Below are positions 52,219-61,642 of a stretch of 64,000 nt of DNA, piece by piece. Origin of the DNA: Acidobacteriaceae bacterium TAA 166. GTDB taxonomy: Bacteria > Acidobacteriota > Terriglobia > Terriglobales > Acidobacteriaceae. The notes under the pieces were generated by a model. It was not told the DNA's origin and did not search any database. It was given only the letters and a program-made list of their open reading frames with translations. Location of the stretch: the NCBI GenBank assembly GCA_000421065.1, contig ATWD01000001.1, positions 3,588,001 to 3,652,000 of the forward strand. Reading direction: 5' to 3'. The position numbers were made by a program, and so were the translations under genes. Numbering within the stretch: position 1 is the stretch's first letter; each line of letters starts with the position of its first letter.

Positions 52219-53379
52219 ATGTCTCAGCCTGCGTTCCAACTGGCCGCGCTCACGCATTTAAGTGACGATGAGCGGATGTTTCGCGATACCGTCCGGAGCT
52301 TTGCGTCGGCCGAGATCGCCCCTCTAGTGCGCTCCATGGATGAGGCGCAGCAGATGGATGAGCGCTTGCTGAAGCAACTCTTCGATCTGGGACTGATGGG
52401 GATTGAGATCCCGGAGCGATATGGAGGCTCAGAGGGGAGCTTCTTCGAGTCTATTCTCGCGGTTGAAGAGATCTCCTCCGTCGATCCGGCTGTCGGGGTA
52501 CTGGTGGACGTACAGAACACACTTTGCATCAATGCGTTGCGCCGTTGGGCGAACGAGGAACAGAAGAAGCGTTACCTTTCCCGGCTGGCGAAGGATACGA
52601 TTGGGGCGTATGCGTTGAGCGAGGCGACCTCGGGCTCGGATGCCTTTGCGCTGGAGACGCGCGCGGTGCGACAGGGTGAGAATTATGTTCTCAACGGGCA
52701 GAAGCTCTGGATTACGAATGCGAAGGAGGCGGGGATCTTCATCGTCTTTGCTACGGTCGACCGTTCCGCAGGATATAAGGGAATTACGGCGTTTCTTGTG
52801 GAAAGGGGCCTGCCGGGATTTACGCTTGGCCGCAAAGAGGACAAGCTGGGGATTCGGGCGTCGAGCACATGTGAGCTGATCTTCCGGGACTGCGTCGTAC
52901 CTGGCTCGCAGGTTTTGGGAGAGCCGGGAAAGGGATACAAGATCGCCATCGAGACGCTGAATGAGGGCCGCATCGGCATTGGAGCGCAGATGCTGGGGTT
53001 GGCCCAGGGAGCCTGGCAGCATGCGGTGCGCTGGGCGAAGAAGCGCAAACAATTTGGCAAGTCTATCGTGGAGTTCCAGGCGATGCAGTTTCAACTGGCG
53101 GAGATGGCGATGGAGATTGAGGCCGCTCGCCTGCTGGTCTATAACGCGGCTCGGCTGAAGGATGCCGGGGAAGAGTTTCTGAAGGAAGCGGCGATGGCGA
53201 AGTACTTCGCCTCGCAGGTCGCGGAGCGGGTAGCCTCGCTAGCGGTGGAGGTCTATGGCGGGTCGGGTTTTGTGAAGGATTATCCCGTAGAAAAACTGTA
53301 TCGGGATGCAAAGATCGGAAAGATTTACGAGGGAACATCGTTTATGCAGCTGGCGACGATCGCGAAGCTGATGCTGTAG
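52219..53379 (+). CDS. Acyl-CoA dehydrogenase (short/branched-chain type)
   Basis: 386 residues from the ATG at 52219 (MSQPAFQLAALTHLSDDERM). FAD-binding motifs AYALSEATSGSDAFALETRA and WITNAKEAGIFIVFATVD; KLGIRASSTCELIFRDCVVP. The C-terminal part has RKQFGKSIVEFQAMQFQLAE and the catalytic Glu in GKIYEGTSFMQL. It oxidises acyl-CoA thioesters in fatty acid or branched-chain amino acid breakdown. No electron-transfer flavoprotein genes are nearby. Confidence 0.95.
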   Translation: MSQPAFQLAALTHLSDDERMFRDTVRSFASAEIAPLVRSMDEAQQMDERLLKQLFDLGLMGIEIPERYGGSEGSFFESILAVEEISSVDPAVGVLVDVQNTLCINALRRWANEEQKKRYLSRLAKDTIGAYALSEATSGSDAFALETRAVRQGENYVLNGQKLWITNAKEAGIFIVFATVDRSAGYKGITAFLVERGLPGFTLGRKEDKLGIRASSTCELIFRDCVVPGSQVLGEPGKGYKIAIETLNEGRIGIGAQMLGLAQGAWQHAVRWAKKRKQFGKSIVEFQAMQFQLAEMAMEIEAARLLVYNAARLKDAGEEFLKEAAMAKYFASQVAERVASLAVEVYGGSGFVKDYPVEKLYRDAKIGKIYEGTSFMQLATIAKLML

Positions 53380-53385
53380 AGCGTT

Positions 53386-54351
53386 TCACCCGGCGCGAAC
53401 GAGTCTTCCGCGGCGGCTGACGATCGACAGCTTCTCCGCCTTGAGGATCTTTCTTGCCTGATCGCGGGCGTGGTTTGCCCAGGGGCCCACGGGGTCGAGA
53501 CGGACGTATGTGAGCCAGTGCTGAAGGGCGCGGCGCTTCTGCCCCTGGCGCTCATAGGCAAGAGCGAGGTTATAGTGCGCGTCGGCGTACTGGGGGACGA
53601 GGCGGACGGCCTTCTGGTAGGCGAGGGTGGCCTCGTTGAGCATCTGCATCTCATCGAGCACATTCCCCAGGTCGAAGAAAGCGAGCGCATACTCAGAATC
53701 GGCGAGGGTGGCGCGACGATAGAGGCTCTCAGCGCGGTCGAAGTTACGCATGTTGTAGTGGATGGTTCCGAGATTGATCAGCGCGGGAGCATGGGTCGGC
53801 TGGGCTGCGAGGATAGTCTCGTAGATCGCGATGGCCTCGTGCAGTGTAGCGGCATTTTCTTCGAGCTGAACGGCACGGAGGAACAGCTCCTGCAGCTCGG
53901 CGGAGCGCTGGGCGGACGTCTGGAGGCAAGATTCGCCGGCGCGAACGATCTCGAGGCGTGAGCCGACGGGAGCGTCGAAGTCGAAGGCAAGCTGCTGAGT
54001 GAGAGGATCGACCAGGGCTCCATCGACGCGAAATGCAAGGCGAGAGCCGCGACGCACGGCCGAGCTTTCAAGCAGAGGATTGCGCATCCCTGCGACCCGC
54101 TGCATGGCATCGATCGAGGCCCGGATGCTGCGGGCGGTGATGCGGGCGCGGCTCTTCGGTTCAGACTGGACGACCCGTGTTTGAAGATCGCGCAACGCGC
54201 GGAGCTGTCCCAGATCTTCAAAGGTGTAGTGATCTCGGGAGGGGACGAGTCCTGCCCGCTCCCAGGAGAGGATCTGCCGTGGGCTCAGGTGCAGGATTCG
54301 GAGAACGTCTTGACGGCTATATCGGGTCACAATCGGTGTCTCGGTGGGCAA
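53386..54351 (-). CDS. MerR-like helix-turn-helix plus TPR protein
   Basis: 321 residues. The N-terminus has a MerR-type motif (RYSRQDVLRILHLSPRQILS with SWERAGLVPSRDHYTFEDLG). From about residue 165 there are TPR repeats (AIAIYETILAAQPTHAPALI, NLGTIHYNMRNFDRAESLYR, FFDLGNVLDEMQMLNEATLA and YADAHYNLALAYERQGQKRR). DNA binding joined to a protein-interaction scaffold suggests a regulator. It is convergent with the acyl-CoA dehydrogenase gene, ending six bases from it. Confidence 0.78.
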   Translation of the reverse strand: MPTETPIVTRYSRQDVLRILHLSPRQILSWERAGLVPSRDHYTFEDLGQLRALRDLQTRVVQSEPKSRARITARSIRASIDAMQRVAGMRNPLLESSAVRRGSRLAFRVDGALVDPLTQQLAFDFDAPVGSRLEIVRAGESCLQTSAQRSAELQELFLRAVQLEENAATLHEAIAIYETILAAQPTHAPALINLGTIHYNMRNFDRAESLYRRATLADSEYALAFFDLGNVLDEMQMLNEATLAYQKAVRLVPQYADAHYNLALAYERQGQKRRALQHWLTYVRLDPVGPWANHARDQARKILKAEKLSIVSRRGRLVRAG

Positions 54352-54490
54352 CCGTCTTGCAAAAGTCTTGAACTTCCTGTCAGGAGTATGCTTCGAAAGT
54401 CATTCCCCTTCAAGCGTTTTGCTCTCCCCCACGTTAAATTCTCGTGGATAACCTGTACCAAATTGGATTCCGAGAGAGAGAGAACTCCTT

Positions 54491-55867
54491 TTACACGCAG
54501 CCCCTGGCAGCGGCACGAGCATCGCGAATAAGATCGGGCAGGCCCACGCCACGATACCCATTACCCAGCAGAGCGAGGCCTTTGAGGCCGCGGATGCGAC
54601 GGTCGAGCTCTGTCATGCTCTCGAGGTGACCGACGGTGTATTGAGGGAGCGAAAGAGGCCAGCGGCGCACGACGATCACTCGGGGTTCGGGGAGAGGTCC
54701 GAGAATCCGCGCCAATTCCATTCTCGCGATTGCGGCTACCTCGTCGTTGCCACAGCATTGGACACGCTCGGCGGAGTTCCCGCCAAAGAAGGCGCGGAGG
54801 AGGCGTCCTCCGGCTGGGACGCGATGGGGAAACTTCTGATCCATGAAGGTGCAGGCGAGCAGAAGCTGATTGGAGCCTGCCGGAACGAGAAATCCAAATC
54901 CCGATGGTAAAGGAAGACGCTCCGCGTCCTCAAAGCCAAGTCCAACCACGACGGCGGAGCTGGCCTCCATCTGCATCTTTTCCACGGCACCTGGATTGAG
55001 GGGAGCGAGCAGATTGCGCGCGATGTGGAGAGGAGTGGCGATCAGGACCGAATCGAAACGGTCGCTTCCAGCGCTGGTATGGACGGTCCAGCCCTCTCGG
55101 TTGCGCTCCAAAGAGACCGCCGAGATTCCGAGATGGATCCATTCCTGAGGAATGGCCGCGACCATGCGATCGATCAGGGTGCCGAGGCCGCTTCGGAGAG
55201 TGGTGAAGATGGGGAGTTTCTGAGTGGAAGCATTCCGCGCCTGAAGACCGACGATGAGGCTTCCGTGCTCGCGCTCTAGGGCAACGAAGGGCGCCATGAC
55301 GGCGCGAACACTGAGCTGGGTAACGTCGCCTCCAAAGACGCCGCTGAGAAGAGGGGCACCGACCTTGTGGAGAACCTCATTGCCGAAGTGCCTGCGCACG
55401 AAGTCGGAGACGCTCTCGTCGTGAGACGGGGAAGAGGTTTTGAGCTCCTGGGCTCGACCGATCTCGCGATAGAAGGCTTGCCTGGACTCATCGCCGAAGA
55501 GATCGGAGGCGTCGAGGGCGTCGAGGTCGGAGGGGATCATCATGCGCATGCCATCAGGCATGGCCTTGAGGATGGAATCGATGAGGATGTAGGTCTTGCG
55601 TTGGTCGTCGTTGGAGTAGATCAGCTCGTCTTCGAGGCCGAGCTCGATGGCGAGCTCTCTTGCCCAGGGCTTTTCGCTGACCCAGGCGTCAGGTCCGCCT
55701 TCAATGATGAATTCGCCTTCGCGGACCGTCTCGACGATTCCCCCCAGCCTTGTAGAAGACTCATAAAGAGCCACGTGCAGGGATTCGTTCTGGCGGTAGA
55801 TTTGTGACAGCTCGTAGGTTGCAGTGAGTCCGGCAATGCCTCCACCGAGGATAGCGACACGTCTCAT
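54491..55867 (-). CDS. hemG: Protoporphyrinogen oxidase, HemY type
   Basis: 458 residues from the ATG at 55867 (MRRVAILGGGIAGLTATYEL), chosen because the FAD dinucleotide motif GGGIAGL begins there. IEGGPDAWVSEKPWARELAI and SGVFGGDVTQLSVRAVMAPF are the family motifs; it ends LALLGNGYRGVGLPDLIRDA. It oxidises protoporphyrinogen IX (or coproporphyrinogen) in late heme synthesis. Starts 13 bases after hemH ends in the same direction. Confidence 0.95.
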   Translation of the reverse strand: MRRVAILGGGIAGLTATYELSQIYRQNESLHVALYESSTRLGGIVETVREGEFIIEGGPDAWVSEKPWARELAIELGLEDELIYSNDDQRKTYILIDSILKAMPDGMRMMIPSDLDALDASDLFGDESRQAFYREIGRAQELKTSSPSHDESVSDFVRRHFGNEVLHKVGAPLLSGVFGGDVTQLSVRAVMAPFVALEREHGSLIVGLQARNASTQKLPIFTTLRSGLGTLIDRMVAAIPQEWIHLGISAVSLERNREGWTVHTSAGSDRFDSVLIATPLHIARNLLAPLNPGAVEKMQMEASSAVVVGLGFEDAERLPLPSGFGFLVPAGSNQLLLACTFMDQKFPHRVPAGGRLLRAFFGGNSAERVQCCGNDEVAAIARMELARILGPLPEPRVIVVRRWPLSLPQYTVGHLESMTELDRRIRGLKGLALLGNGYRGVGLPDLIRDARAAARGCV

Positions 55868-55880
55868 CGCAGTGCCCCTT

Positions 55881-56870
55881 TTACTCGTTCTCCGCAGGAG
55901 CGGGAGCGGTTGCGATCTCCGCAAGCGCGCGGGTGAGGGTAGGAGAATCGTTGAGACTTTCGGCGCGCCACAGTTTCAGGCCGAGCCCGGCTGCAGTGGA
56001 CTGGAAGGCGATGTCGATGTCGTAGAGGATTTCTACGTGGTCGCAGAGAAAGCCGATGGGCTGGATCACAACGCCGATGTGCCCCTCTTCCTTGAGAGCC
56101 TTGAGGGTGTTTTCAACGGTGGGACCGATCCAGGGTCCACCACTGACTCCTTGGCTCTGGAAGGCGAAGTACCAGTCGCGTTCTGTGAGACCGATATGGG
56201 CGAGACGTTGAGCGACCAGATCGGCTGTGCGCTTTGCCTCGACTGCGTAAGGATCCGGCGTGTCCTGCCTGGGAGTGCCGGGCCGGGCTCCTGCGATGGA
56301 TGCCTCGCCGGTCATGATGGTGCGGCAGGGAACGCTATGGGCGGTAAAGAGGATGGGGGCCTTCCTGCCAATTTCGGCGCAGGCTGCGGTCCAGGCGGGC
56401 TCGAGCCTTTCAGCGAAGGCGGAGATGAGGAGGGGGTGGTCTGCCCATGCGGCTACAAACTCGACGTTGATTCCTTCTGCGGCAGCCATCAGGGCGCGGC
56501 GATAGAGACCGACACTGGTCCGTGAGTTCTGTGGGGCGAGGCAGATGGCCCGGATCTCCGTGATGCCGTCGGAACGCATCTGTGCAACCACGTCGGCGAT
56601 GTAGGGGCTCCAGTTGCGCATGGCAATGTAGACGGGAGTTCCATGGAGCGTCTCCCGGAGCGCATCGCCCTGGGAGACGCTCCATTTGGTAAGGTGAGGG
56701 AGCTCCTGACCGGGGGTCTCGCCGAGGCCGATCTGTGAGTAGCGATGCTGTAGCTCTTCGACGACCTCTTGCGGGAGTAGATGGCCTCCGGTGATCTTGC
56801 TTAGGTACTCGGCCATCTCACCCAGTACGTTTGGGGTTCCGTGGGCGAGCAGGAGGATGGCTCGACTCAT
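55881..56870 (-). CDS. hemH: Ferrochelatase
   Basis: 329 residues from the ATG at 56870, overlapping the hemE stop by four bases; this start was chosen over an upstream one because MSRAILLLAHGTPNVLGEMA is the family opening. The catalytic His is in ILFTAHSVP; MRNWSPYIADVV and GPTVENTLKALKEEGHIGVV, then QPIGFLCDHVEILYDIDIAF, are conserved. It inserts iron into the porphyrin (or coproporphyrin). Confidence 0.94.
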   Translation of the reverse strand: MSRAILLLAHGTPNVLGEMAEYLSKITGGHLLPQEVVEELQHRYSQIGLGETPGQELPHLTKWSVSQGDALRETLHGTPVYIAMRNWSPYIADVVAQMRSDGITEIRAICLAPQNSRTSVGLYRRALMAAAEGINVEFVAAWADHPLLISAFAERLEPAWTAACAEIGRKAPILFTAHSVPCRTIMTGEASIAGARPGTPRQDTPDPYAVEAKRTADLVAQRLAHIGLTERDWYFAFQSQGVSGGPWIGPTVENTLKALKEEGHIGVVIQPIGFLCDHVEILYDIDIAFQSTAAGLGLKLWRAESLNDSPTLTRALAEIATAPAPAENE

Positions 56871-58012
56871 CGGACTCCGAACTCCTTCACCCATTCGACG
56901 GTACGGATGACGTTCTCGACCGGGGTGCCCGGGACGATGCCGTGGCCGAGATTGAAGATGTGTCCCGGGCGTCCGTCGGCATCCTTTAAGACTTCATTGA
57001 CGCGAGAGCGGAGAACATCTTCAGGGGCAAAGAGGGTGATGGGATCAAGATTACCCTGGACGGCACAGGAGTAGCCAAGGGTCTTCCAGCCCTCCGCCAA
57101 AGAGATGCGCCAGTCGAATCCGAGGACATCGGCTCCTGTCTCTCGCATGGAGGGGAGCAGAGACGCTGTATCGACGCCGAAGTAGATGACGGGGACACCG
57201 AGAGCCTGGATGCGACGAACGAGCTCGGTTGTGGGGGCGAGACAGTAATCGCGGTAGTCGGCAATGCCAAGGGCACCGGCCCAGCTGTCGAAGACTTGAA
57301 TGACATCGGCTCCGGCCTCGACCTGTTGCGCGGCGTAAGCGACGAGAACTGTCACGAGCTTTTCCATGAGCAGAGACCATGCTGCACAGTCGCTGTACAT
57401 CATGCGCTTAGTCTCGATGTAGTTGCGCGAGGAGCCTCCCTCGATCATGTAGCTGGCGAGGGTGAAGGGAGCCCCGCAGAAGCCGATGATGCCGAGCTGG
57501 TCGCCATCGGGGCGAGGCGAGGAGAAGTGGCCGGCGACGCGCTCGATGGCACGCGAGACGTAAAGAAGGTCCTCGACGCGATCGGTCCTGAGAGCCTGGA
57601 TCTGCTCGAGAGTACGGATGGGGGAGTGAACGACCGGACCTTCGCCGGCGAGGAACTCAAAGTCGACCCCCATGGGGGTGAAGGGGAGAAGGAGGTCAGC
57701 AAAGATAATGGCTGCGTCGACGCTGAGTCTCTCGGCCGCCGTAATCGTAACCTCGGAGGCGATCTCTGGAGTTCGACAGATCTCAAGCAGAGTGTGATGC
57801 TTGCGGACAGTCATATACTCCGGCATGTAGCGGCCGGCCTGGCGAAGCAGCCACACCGGCGTGCGGTCGACAGGCTGGCAAAGGCATGCCTTTACGAACC
57901 GGCTCCCCGTGGGGCTTTCGGGGGGCTGGGTAAGATCTCTGGAATCAGAGTCTTTCGTGGCCGGAGATGCGTGGTTCACGGCTGTTTCCTCGATCGAGCC
58001 GGGCTTCGACAT
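56867..58012 (-). CDS. hemE: Uroporphyrinogen decarboxylase
   Basis: 381 residues, with an N-terminal extension of about 38 residues before the conserved core. TPVWLLRQAGRYMPEYMTVR holds the substrate-binding arginines; then IIFADLLLPFTPMGVDFEF, FCGAPFTLASYMIEGGSS, and HIFNLGHGIVPGTPVENV at the end. It decarboxylates uroporphyrinogen III to coproporphyrinogen III. First of the three-gene heme operon hemE-hemH-hemG. Confidence 0.96.
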   Translation of the reverse strand: MSKPGSIEETAVNHASPATKDSDSRDLTQPPESPTGSRFVKACLCQPVDRTPVWLLRQAGRYMPEYMTVRKHHTLLEICRTPEIASEVTITAAERLSVDAAIIFADLLLPFTPMGVDFEFLAGEGPVVHSPIRTLEQIQALRTDRVEDLLYVSRAIERVAGHFSSPRPDGDQLGIIGFCGAPFTLASYMIEGGSSRNYIETKRMMYSDCAAWSLLMEKLVTVLVAYAAQQVEAGADVIQVFDSWAGALGIADYRDYCLAPTTELVRRIQALGVPVIYFGVDTASLLPSMRETGADVLGFDWRISLAEGWKTLGYSCAVQGNLDPITLFAPEDVLRSRVNEVLKDADGRPGHIFNLGHGIVPGTPVENVIRTVEWVKEFGVR

Positions 58013-58085
58013 CCCGGACTTCTAGTCCGCCCATTGAGACGCCAGCGGAGAACGCCGAATGGCGGAGGTGCATAAGGATGGCCTG

Positions 58086-58331
58086 TCAGTCTTCGAGCTT
58101 GAAGCTGCACTCTTCGATGACGGGATTGGTAAGAACTTCACGGGCGATACGTTCCACCTCGGCTTCGGCGGCGGTCCGTTCGAGGCCGTCATCGAGGGTG
58201 AGAACAAAGTACTTTCCCTGGCGGACGTCGGCGACTCCGCGATACTGCATTCTGCGCAGCGCATCCGCGACGGTCTGCCCCTGGGCATCCAGCACGGTTC
58301 GTTTCAGCGTGACATAGACATGAGCCTTCAT
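58086..58331 (-). CDS. purS: Phosphoribosylformylglycinamidine synthase subunit PurS
   Basis: 81 residues, family length. MKAHVYVTLKRTVLDAQGQT, then ADALRRMQYRGVADVRQGKY and EVLTNPVIEECSFKLED. PurS joins PurQ and PurL in purine synthesis. purQ and purL are not adjacent. It is divergent from ppa. Confidence 0.92.
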   Translation of the reverse strand: MKAHVYVTLKRTVLDAQGQTVADALRRMQYRGVADVRQGKYFVLTLDDGLERTAAEAEVERIAREVLTNPVIEECSFKLED

Positions 58332-58470
58332 CTTGATTGATTATAGTCATGATGCGGTCTTCGGCATGCTTTCTAGTGGGAGAGGTCCTGGCGTCCGTAT
58401 CAGTTCACCGGCCTGTTGGGCCATATTCGAAGCGTTTCATTTGGCCAATACGAGAAGAGAACCCAAACTT

Positions 58471-59028
58471 ATGCCGAATTATCTTGAGCTTCCTGTGGGC
58501 CCTGATTCGCCCGAGGTCATCAATGCCGTTATCGAGATTCCCCTGGAGGGAATCAACAAGTACGAGTATGACAAGAAACTTCATGTCTTCCGGCTGGACC
58601 GGAATCTCTACTCTCCGGTGCATTATCCGGGTGATTATGGTTTCATCCCCTCAACGCTAGGGGACGATGGCGATCCTTTGGACGTGCTGGTGCTCGTCGA
58701 TGCACCGAGCTTTTCCGGTTGTGTGATGGAGGTGCGTCCCATTGGCCTGCTCGAGATGCGCGATCAAGGCTTAGGCGACGAGAAGGTTTTGGCAGTGGGA
58801 AAGGGAAATCCGCGCTATAAAGACGTTTGGAATTTCTCTGAGATTTATCCGCACATGTTGAAGGAGATCACGCACTTCTTTTCGATCTATAAGGATCTTG
58901 AGGGCAAGCGGGTTGAAGTCAATGGATGGCGGGACGCCTCTTTTGCTCGGGCCAAGGTGCTGGAGGCGCAACAGCGGTTTCTGGATCATCAGACGACGGA
59001 TAACAACGCAGCTCAGACTGTCAAGTAA
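58471..59028 (+). CDS. ppa: Inorganic pyrophosphatase, family I
   Basis: 185 residues from the ATG at 58471. EIPLEGINKYEYDKKLHVFR, then LDRNLYSPVHYPGDYGFIPS and the metal-binding block GDDGDPLDVLVLVD, then KDVWNFSEIYPHMLKEITHF. It hydrolyses pyrophosphate to drive biosynthesis. A longer frame from 58333 lacks a good site and conservation. A hairpin follows the stop directly. Confidence 0.95.
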   Translation: MPNYLELPVGPDSPEVINAVIEIPLEGINKYEYDKKLHVFRLDRNLYSPVHYPGDYGFIPSTLGDDGDPLDVLVLVDAPSFSGCVMEVRPIGLLEMRDQGLGDEKVLAVGKGNPRYKDVWNFSEIYPHMLKEITHFFSIYKDLEGKRVEVNGWRDASFARAKVLEAQQRFLDHQTTDNNAAQTVK

Positions 59029-59082
59029 ATGAGAGAGGTCCTGGGGCGATCGCTGCCTGAGGACCTATCCGTTCTCTCATTT
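59029..59082 (+). terminator. Two-stem hairpin after ppa, possible terminator
   Basis: The sequence AAATGAGA next to the stop pairs with TCTCATTT at 59075-59082, enclosing an inner AGGTCCT/AGGACCT stem (about 59036-59065). There is only a short T-run after it. It fits a transcript end or mRNA-stability element between ppa and tRNA-Ser. Confidence 0.45.
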
Positions 59083-59159
59083 GTAAGTCAGCGACGAGAT
59101 TCACCCGTTGCAGCGCGAACAGGCACGATATAATGGCCTGAAGCCGGAACAAAAGGTTC

Positions 59160-59252
59160 GGAGAGTTGGCCGAGTGGCTGAAGGCGGCGGTTTGCTAAAC
59201 CGTTATAGGGTCAAAAGCTCTATCGGGGGTTCGAATCCCCCACTCTCCGCCA
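59160..59252 (+). tRNA. tRNA-Ser (anticodon GCU)
   Basis: 93 bases with CCA encoded. Stem GGAGAGT pairs with ACTCTCC; anticodon GCT in the loop TTGCTAA; a long variable arm (about TTATAGGGTCAAAAGCTCTA), as expected for serine; T-arm GGGGGTTCGAATCCCCC. Confidence 0.96.
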
Positions 59253-59411
59253 GAACATCATCTGTTCTGTGGGAGGCTGAACCTTTTCGTTAGCATTTGA
59301 ATTTATCTTTCCTTTCATATTCGTTCAGCTGCGTTTTGATGGCAGTACTGCTCTCGATTCGAGCTACGCACGCGTGTATCAAAGATTGCTGAATATTTTC
59401 TTGCAAAGAAA

Positions 59412-59456
59412 AACCTCGCTGGAAGGCTTGTAAAGAGAAGCCCTTCCAGCGAGGTT
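59412..59456 (-). terminator. Rho-independent terminator of the beta-helix gene
   Basis: A perfect 15-bp stem (59412-59426 with 59442-59456) with a 15-base loop. On the minus strand it runs into TTTTTCTTT, so it ends transcripts from the gene at 59471-61561. Confidence 0.88.
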
Positions 59457-59470
59457 CGGTGCTTGTCGGA

Positions 59471-61561
59471 TTATTGCAGGTTATGTGCTCCCTGGGTGGG
59501 AGATAAAGAAGTATTGCTGAAATCAGGGCTGAGTTGAACGGAACGGCCCCAGTTCTTTTCTGTGCCATCTGGAATCAAGGTTCCATTCTGTTTGATGTAA
59601 TCGGTCGCCTGGGACATGGTCATGCACGAAGCGCCGAATTGCTGAAGGTTCTGGAAGAAGGTCTGCCATGAGGCAAGAGTGGTCTCATCTACACCGTGAG
59701 AGTAGATAGCAATGATGCCTCCATTTGCCCCCATTCCTTCGACGAGAGCAGCCGCTGACGAGGCTGGCTTTGTCACATCGAACTGAGACGGGATCCACAT
59801 GGCAGCAAGGTTATAAAGATCGAGGTTTGAGAGCAGCCAGTTGCCATTCGGCTGATCATTTTCGTCCAGAACACCGTTGCGTTGGGAAAGAAAGCCAGCG
59901 TTCTTGACATAGTCTTCGACCGCTGGGGTAGATGAGGTGAAGGGAGTGGCGAAGCTTTTCACGACGTATCCCGGAAGATTCGTTTCGATGTCTGTCTTCG
60001 ACCCATTGATCTCGAAGTTAAAGAAATCGCTTGAAGCGGCCGCATGATACGGCTGGACGATGTTTACATTCGACACGCTCTCGAGCTCTGCGGGGGTGAA
60101 GAAGTTCTGTTGATCGTCTGGAACGCAGGAGTAAGAGGTATTGGCATTGACGATCGAGCAGATGTCCGTCATGCCATTCCAGGTATTGGAGATATCAACA
60201 TCGAGATCGGGAGTTGAAGAGCCGTTAAGGAAGGTCTGCAGCCTGCCCGAGGAGGTATTGATGTTCATGGTCGCGCTGGTGGCAACACCTCTGTACTGCA
60301 TGGTGAAGACAAAGTTGTCGCCGAGATCTGCGTGACTGCGGGTGTGAGCGACAATCTCGTCTCCGCTTTGAACCATGGCGGCGATCTGCTGCCATGCGGC
60401 TTGCGTTACCAGCTTGGTGTTCAGAGCGTAGCTCAACGTGCATCCATATTGGTGCGCCAGAGCGCTGACGGATTGGGCGACGCCGAGGTTGTTGTAGTCG
60501 TCGATGAAGGGAACGATATAGAGGGGAGCAGCACGACGAGTGAACGCCGGGCTGGTATTGATGTTGGTGCCGTCATCGGTGACTCCGATGTACGTTGTCT
60601 GGATACTGTTTGTCGGATTGGGAAGCAGGATGGATTGTGACGCGGTGAGTGCTCCGGGACTGTAGTTACGCAGTGTCTCAGACAGAGGGTGGACCGTGGA
60701 GTTGCCGGAGATGGTGGATTGAACGATCGAACTGGGACCGCTGGTTCCGTAAAGCTCCATTGCTCCGTCAGTGTTTCCGGAGAGGATCGAATTATTGACT
60801 ACGGCTCCGCTGCCACCAGCGACACCAATGCCGACTTCATTATAAAGACCCTTACTGTTATTGATCTGCGCTGCTCCGTTTTCAATCAATAAGCCTTCGT
60901 ACTGGGCTCCCTGCCAGAGATCGTTATTGAAAATCTGAGTTCCTGATGCGGTTGAAGCTACGTCGATAGCCTTGTAATTAGGATTTATAAAAGCGAGGCC
61001 AGTGACGGTGATATTGCTGTTTTGAATGAGAGCTGCGATATCTCGCTGGGCTGCTTCAACACCAGGTGCGGTAAGAGCCGTGCCCGGATCACTTGTCGAG
61101 TAAACATACAGACTGCCGTTTTGAAAGAACCACTGGTTCGGTGCGATGATTGCACTTGTTGAACTAACAGGCATTCCAAGCACTGTATTAAACCAAACTT
61201 GTTCTGGTTGATAGCCTCCAACGGTTACGGTCCATACATTCGTTAGCCCGCTGGCGGCAGTCCAGCCAGTATTGTAGAGATTTGCGCCAGAGATGACAGG
61301 ACGCGTACCGGTTCCATAGGCTCCGTAAGTAACCCCGTCATGCGAAGCGATGAGCTCTTCACGCCAGACGCCACCCGCGAGAAATAAAACGCTGTCCCCA
61401 GCATTCAAAGTTACGCTGTTGACATGAGCAATTGTTTTCCATGGAAGAATGGAAGTTGTGCCGGGGGAAAGATCATTTCCCGACGGGCTGACATAGTAAG
61501 TCGCGGCAAGTGCTGGCAGAGAGGAGAACACCACCAAAGCAGTCGATAAAAGTTTACGCAT
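59471..61561 (-). CDS. Secreted parallel beta-helix protein with polysaccharide deacetylase-like domain
   Basis: 696 residues with signal peptide MRKLLSTALVVFSSLPALAA. Residues about 21-310 begin TYYVSPSGNDLSPGTTSILP and contain right-handed beta-helix-type repeats (many NN, IxNS and SGNT turns). From about 350 a NodB-like fold follows: FIDDYNNLGVAQSV (metal Asp) and GDEIVAHTRSHADLGDNF (HxxxH), ending with MSQATDYIKQNG. It would act on an exopolysaccharide or plant/cell wall sugar, binding with the helix and deacetylating with the second domain. A strong terminator follows. Confidence 0.78.
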   Translation of the reverse strand: MRKLLSTALVVFSSLPALAATYYVSPSGNDLSPGTTSILPWKTIAHVNSVTLNAGDSVLFLAGGVWREELIASHDGVTYGAYGTGTRPVISGANLYNTGWTAASGLTNVWTVTVGGYQPEQVWFNTVLGMPVSSTSAIIAPNQWFFQNGSLYVYSTSDPGTALTAPGVEAAQRDIAALIQNSNITVTGLAFINPNYKAIDVASTASGTQIFNNDLWQGAQYEGLLIENGAAQINNSKGLYNEVGIGVAGGSGAVVNNSILSGNTDGAMELYGTSGPSSIVQSTISGNSTVHPLSETLRNYSPGALTASQSILLPNPTNSIQTTYIGVTDDGTNINTSPAFTRRAAPLYIVPFIDDYNNLGVAQSVSALAHQYGCTLSYALNTKLVTQAAWQQIAAMVQSGDEIVAHTRSHADLGDNFVFTMQYRGVATSATMNINTSSGRLQTFLNGSSTPDLDVDISNTWNGMTDICSIVNANTSYSCVPDDQQNFFTPAELESVSNVNIVQPYHAAASSDFFNFEINGSKTDIETNLPGYVVKSFATPFTSSTPAVEDYVKNAGFLSQRNGVLDENDQPNGNWLLSNLDLYNLAAMWIPSQFDVTKPASSAAALVEGMGANGGIIAIYSHGVDETTLASWQTFFQNLQQFGASCMTMSQATDYIKQNGTLIPDGTEKNWGRSVQLSPDFSNTSLSPTQGAHNLQ

Positions 61562-61642
61562 ATCAAATCCTTCTATTAGAGATACAGAGCAGGCTTCGGT
61601 CTATCAACGAACTGGCCGAGTTATTCGTTGCTTCATCTTTGG

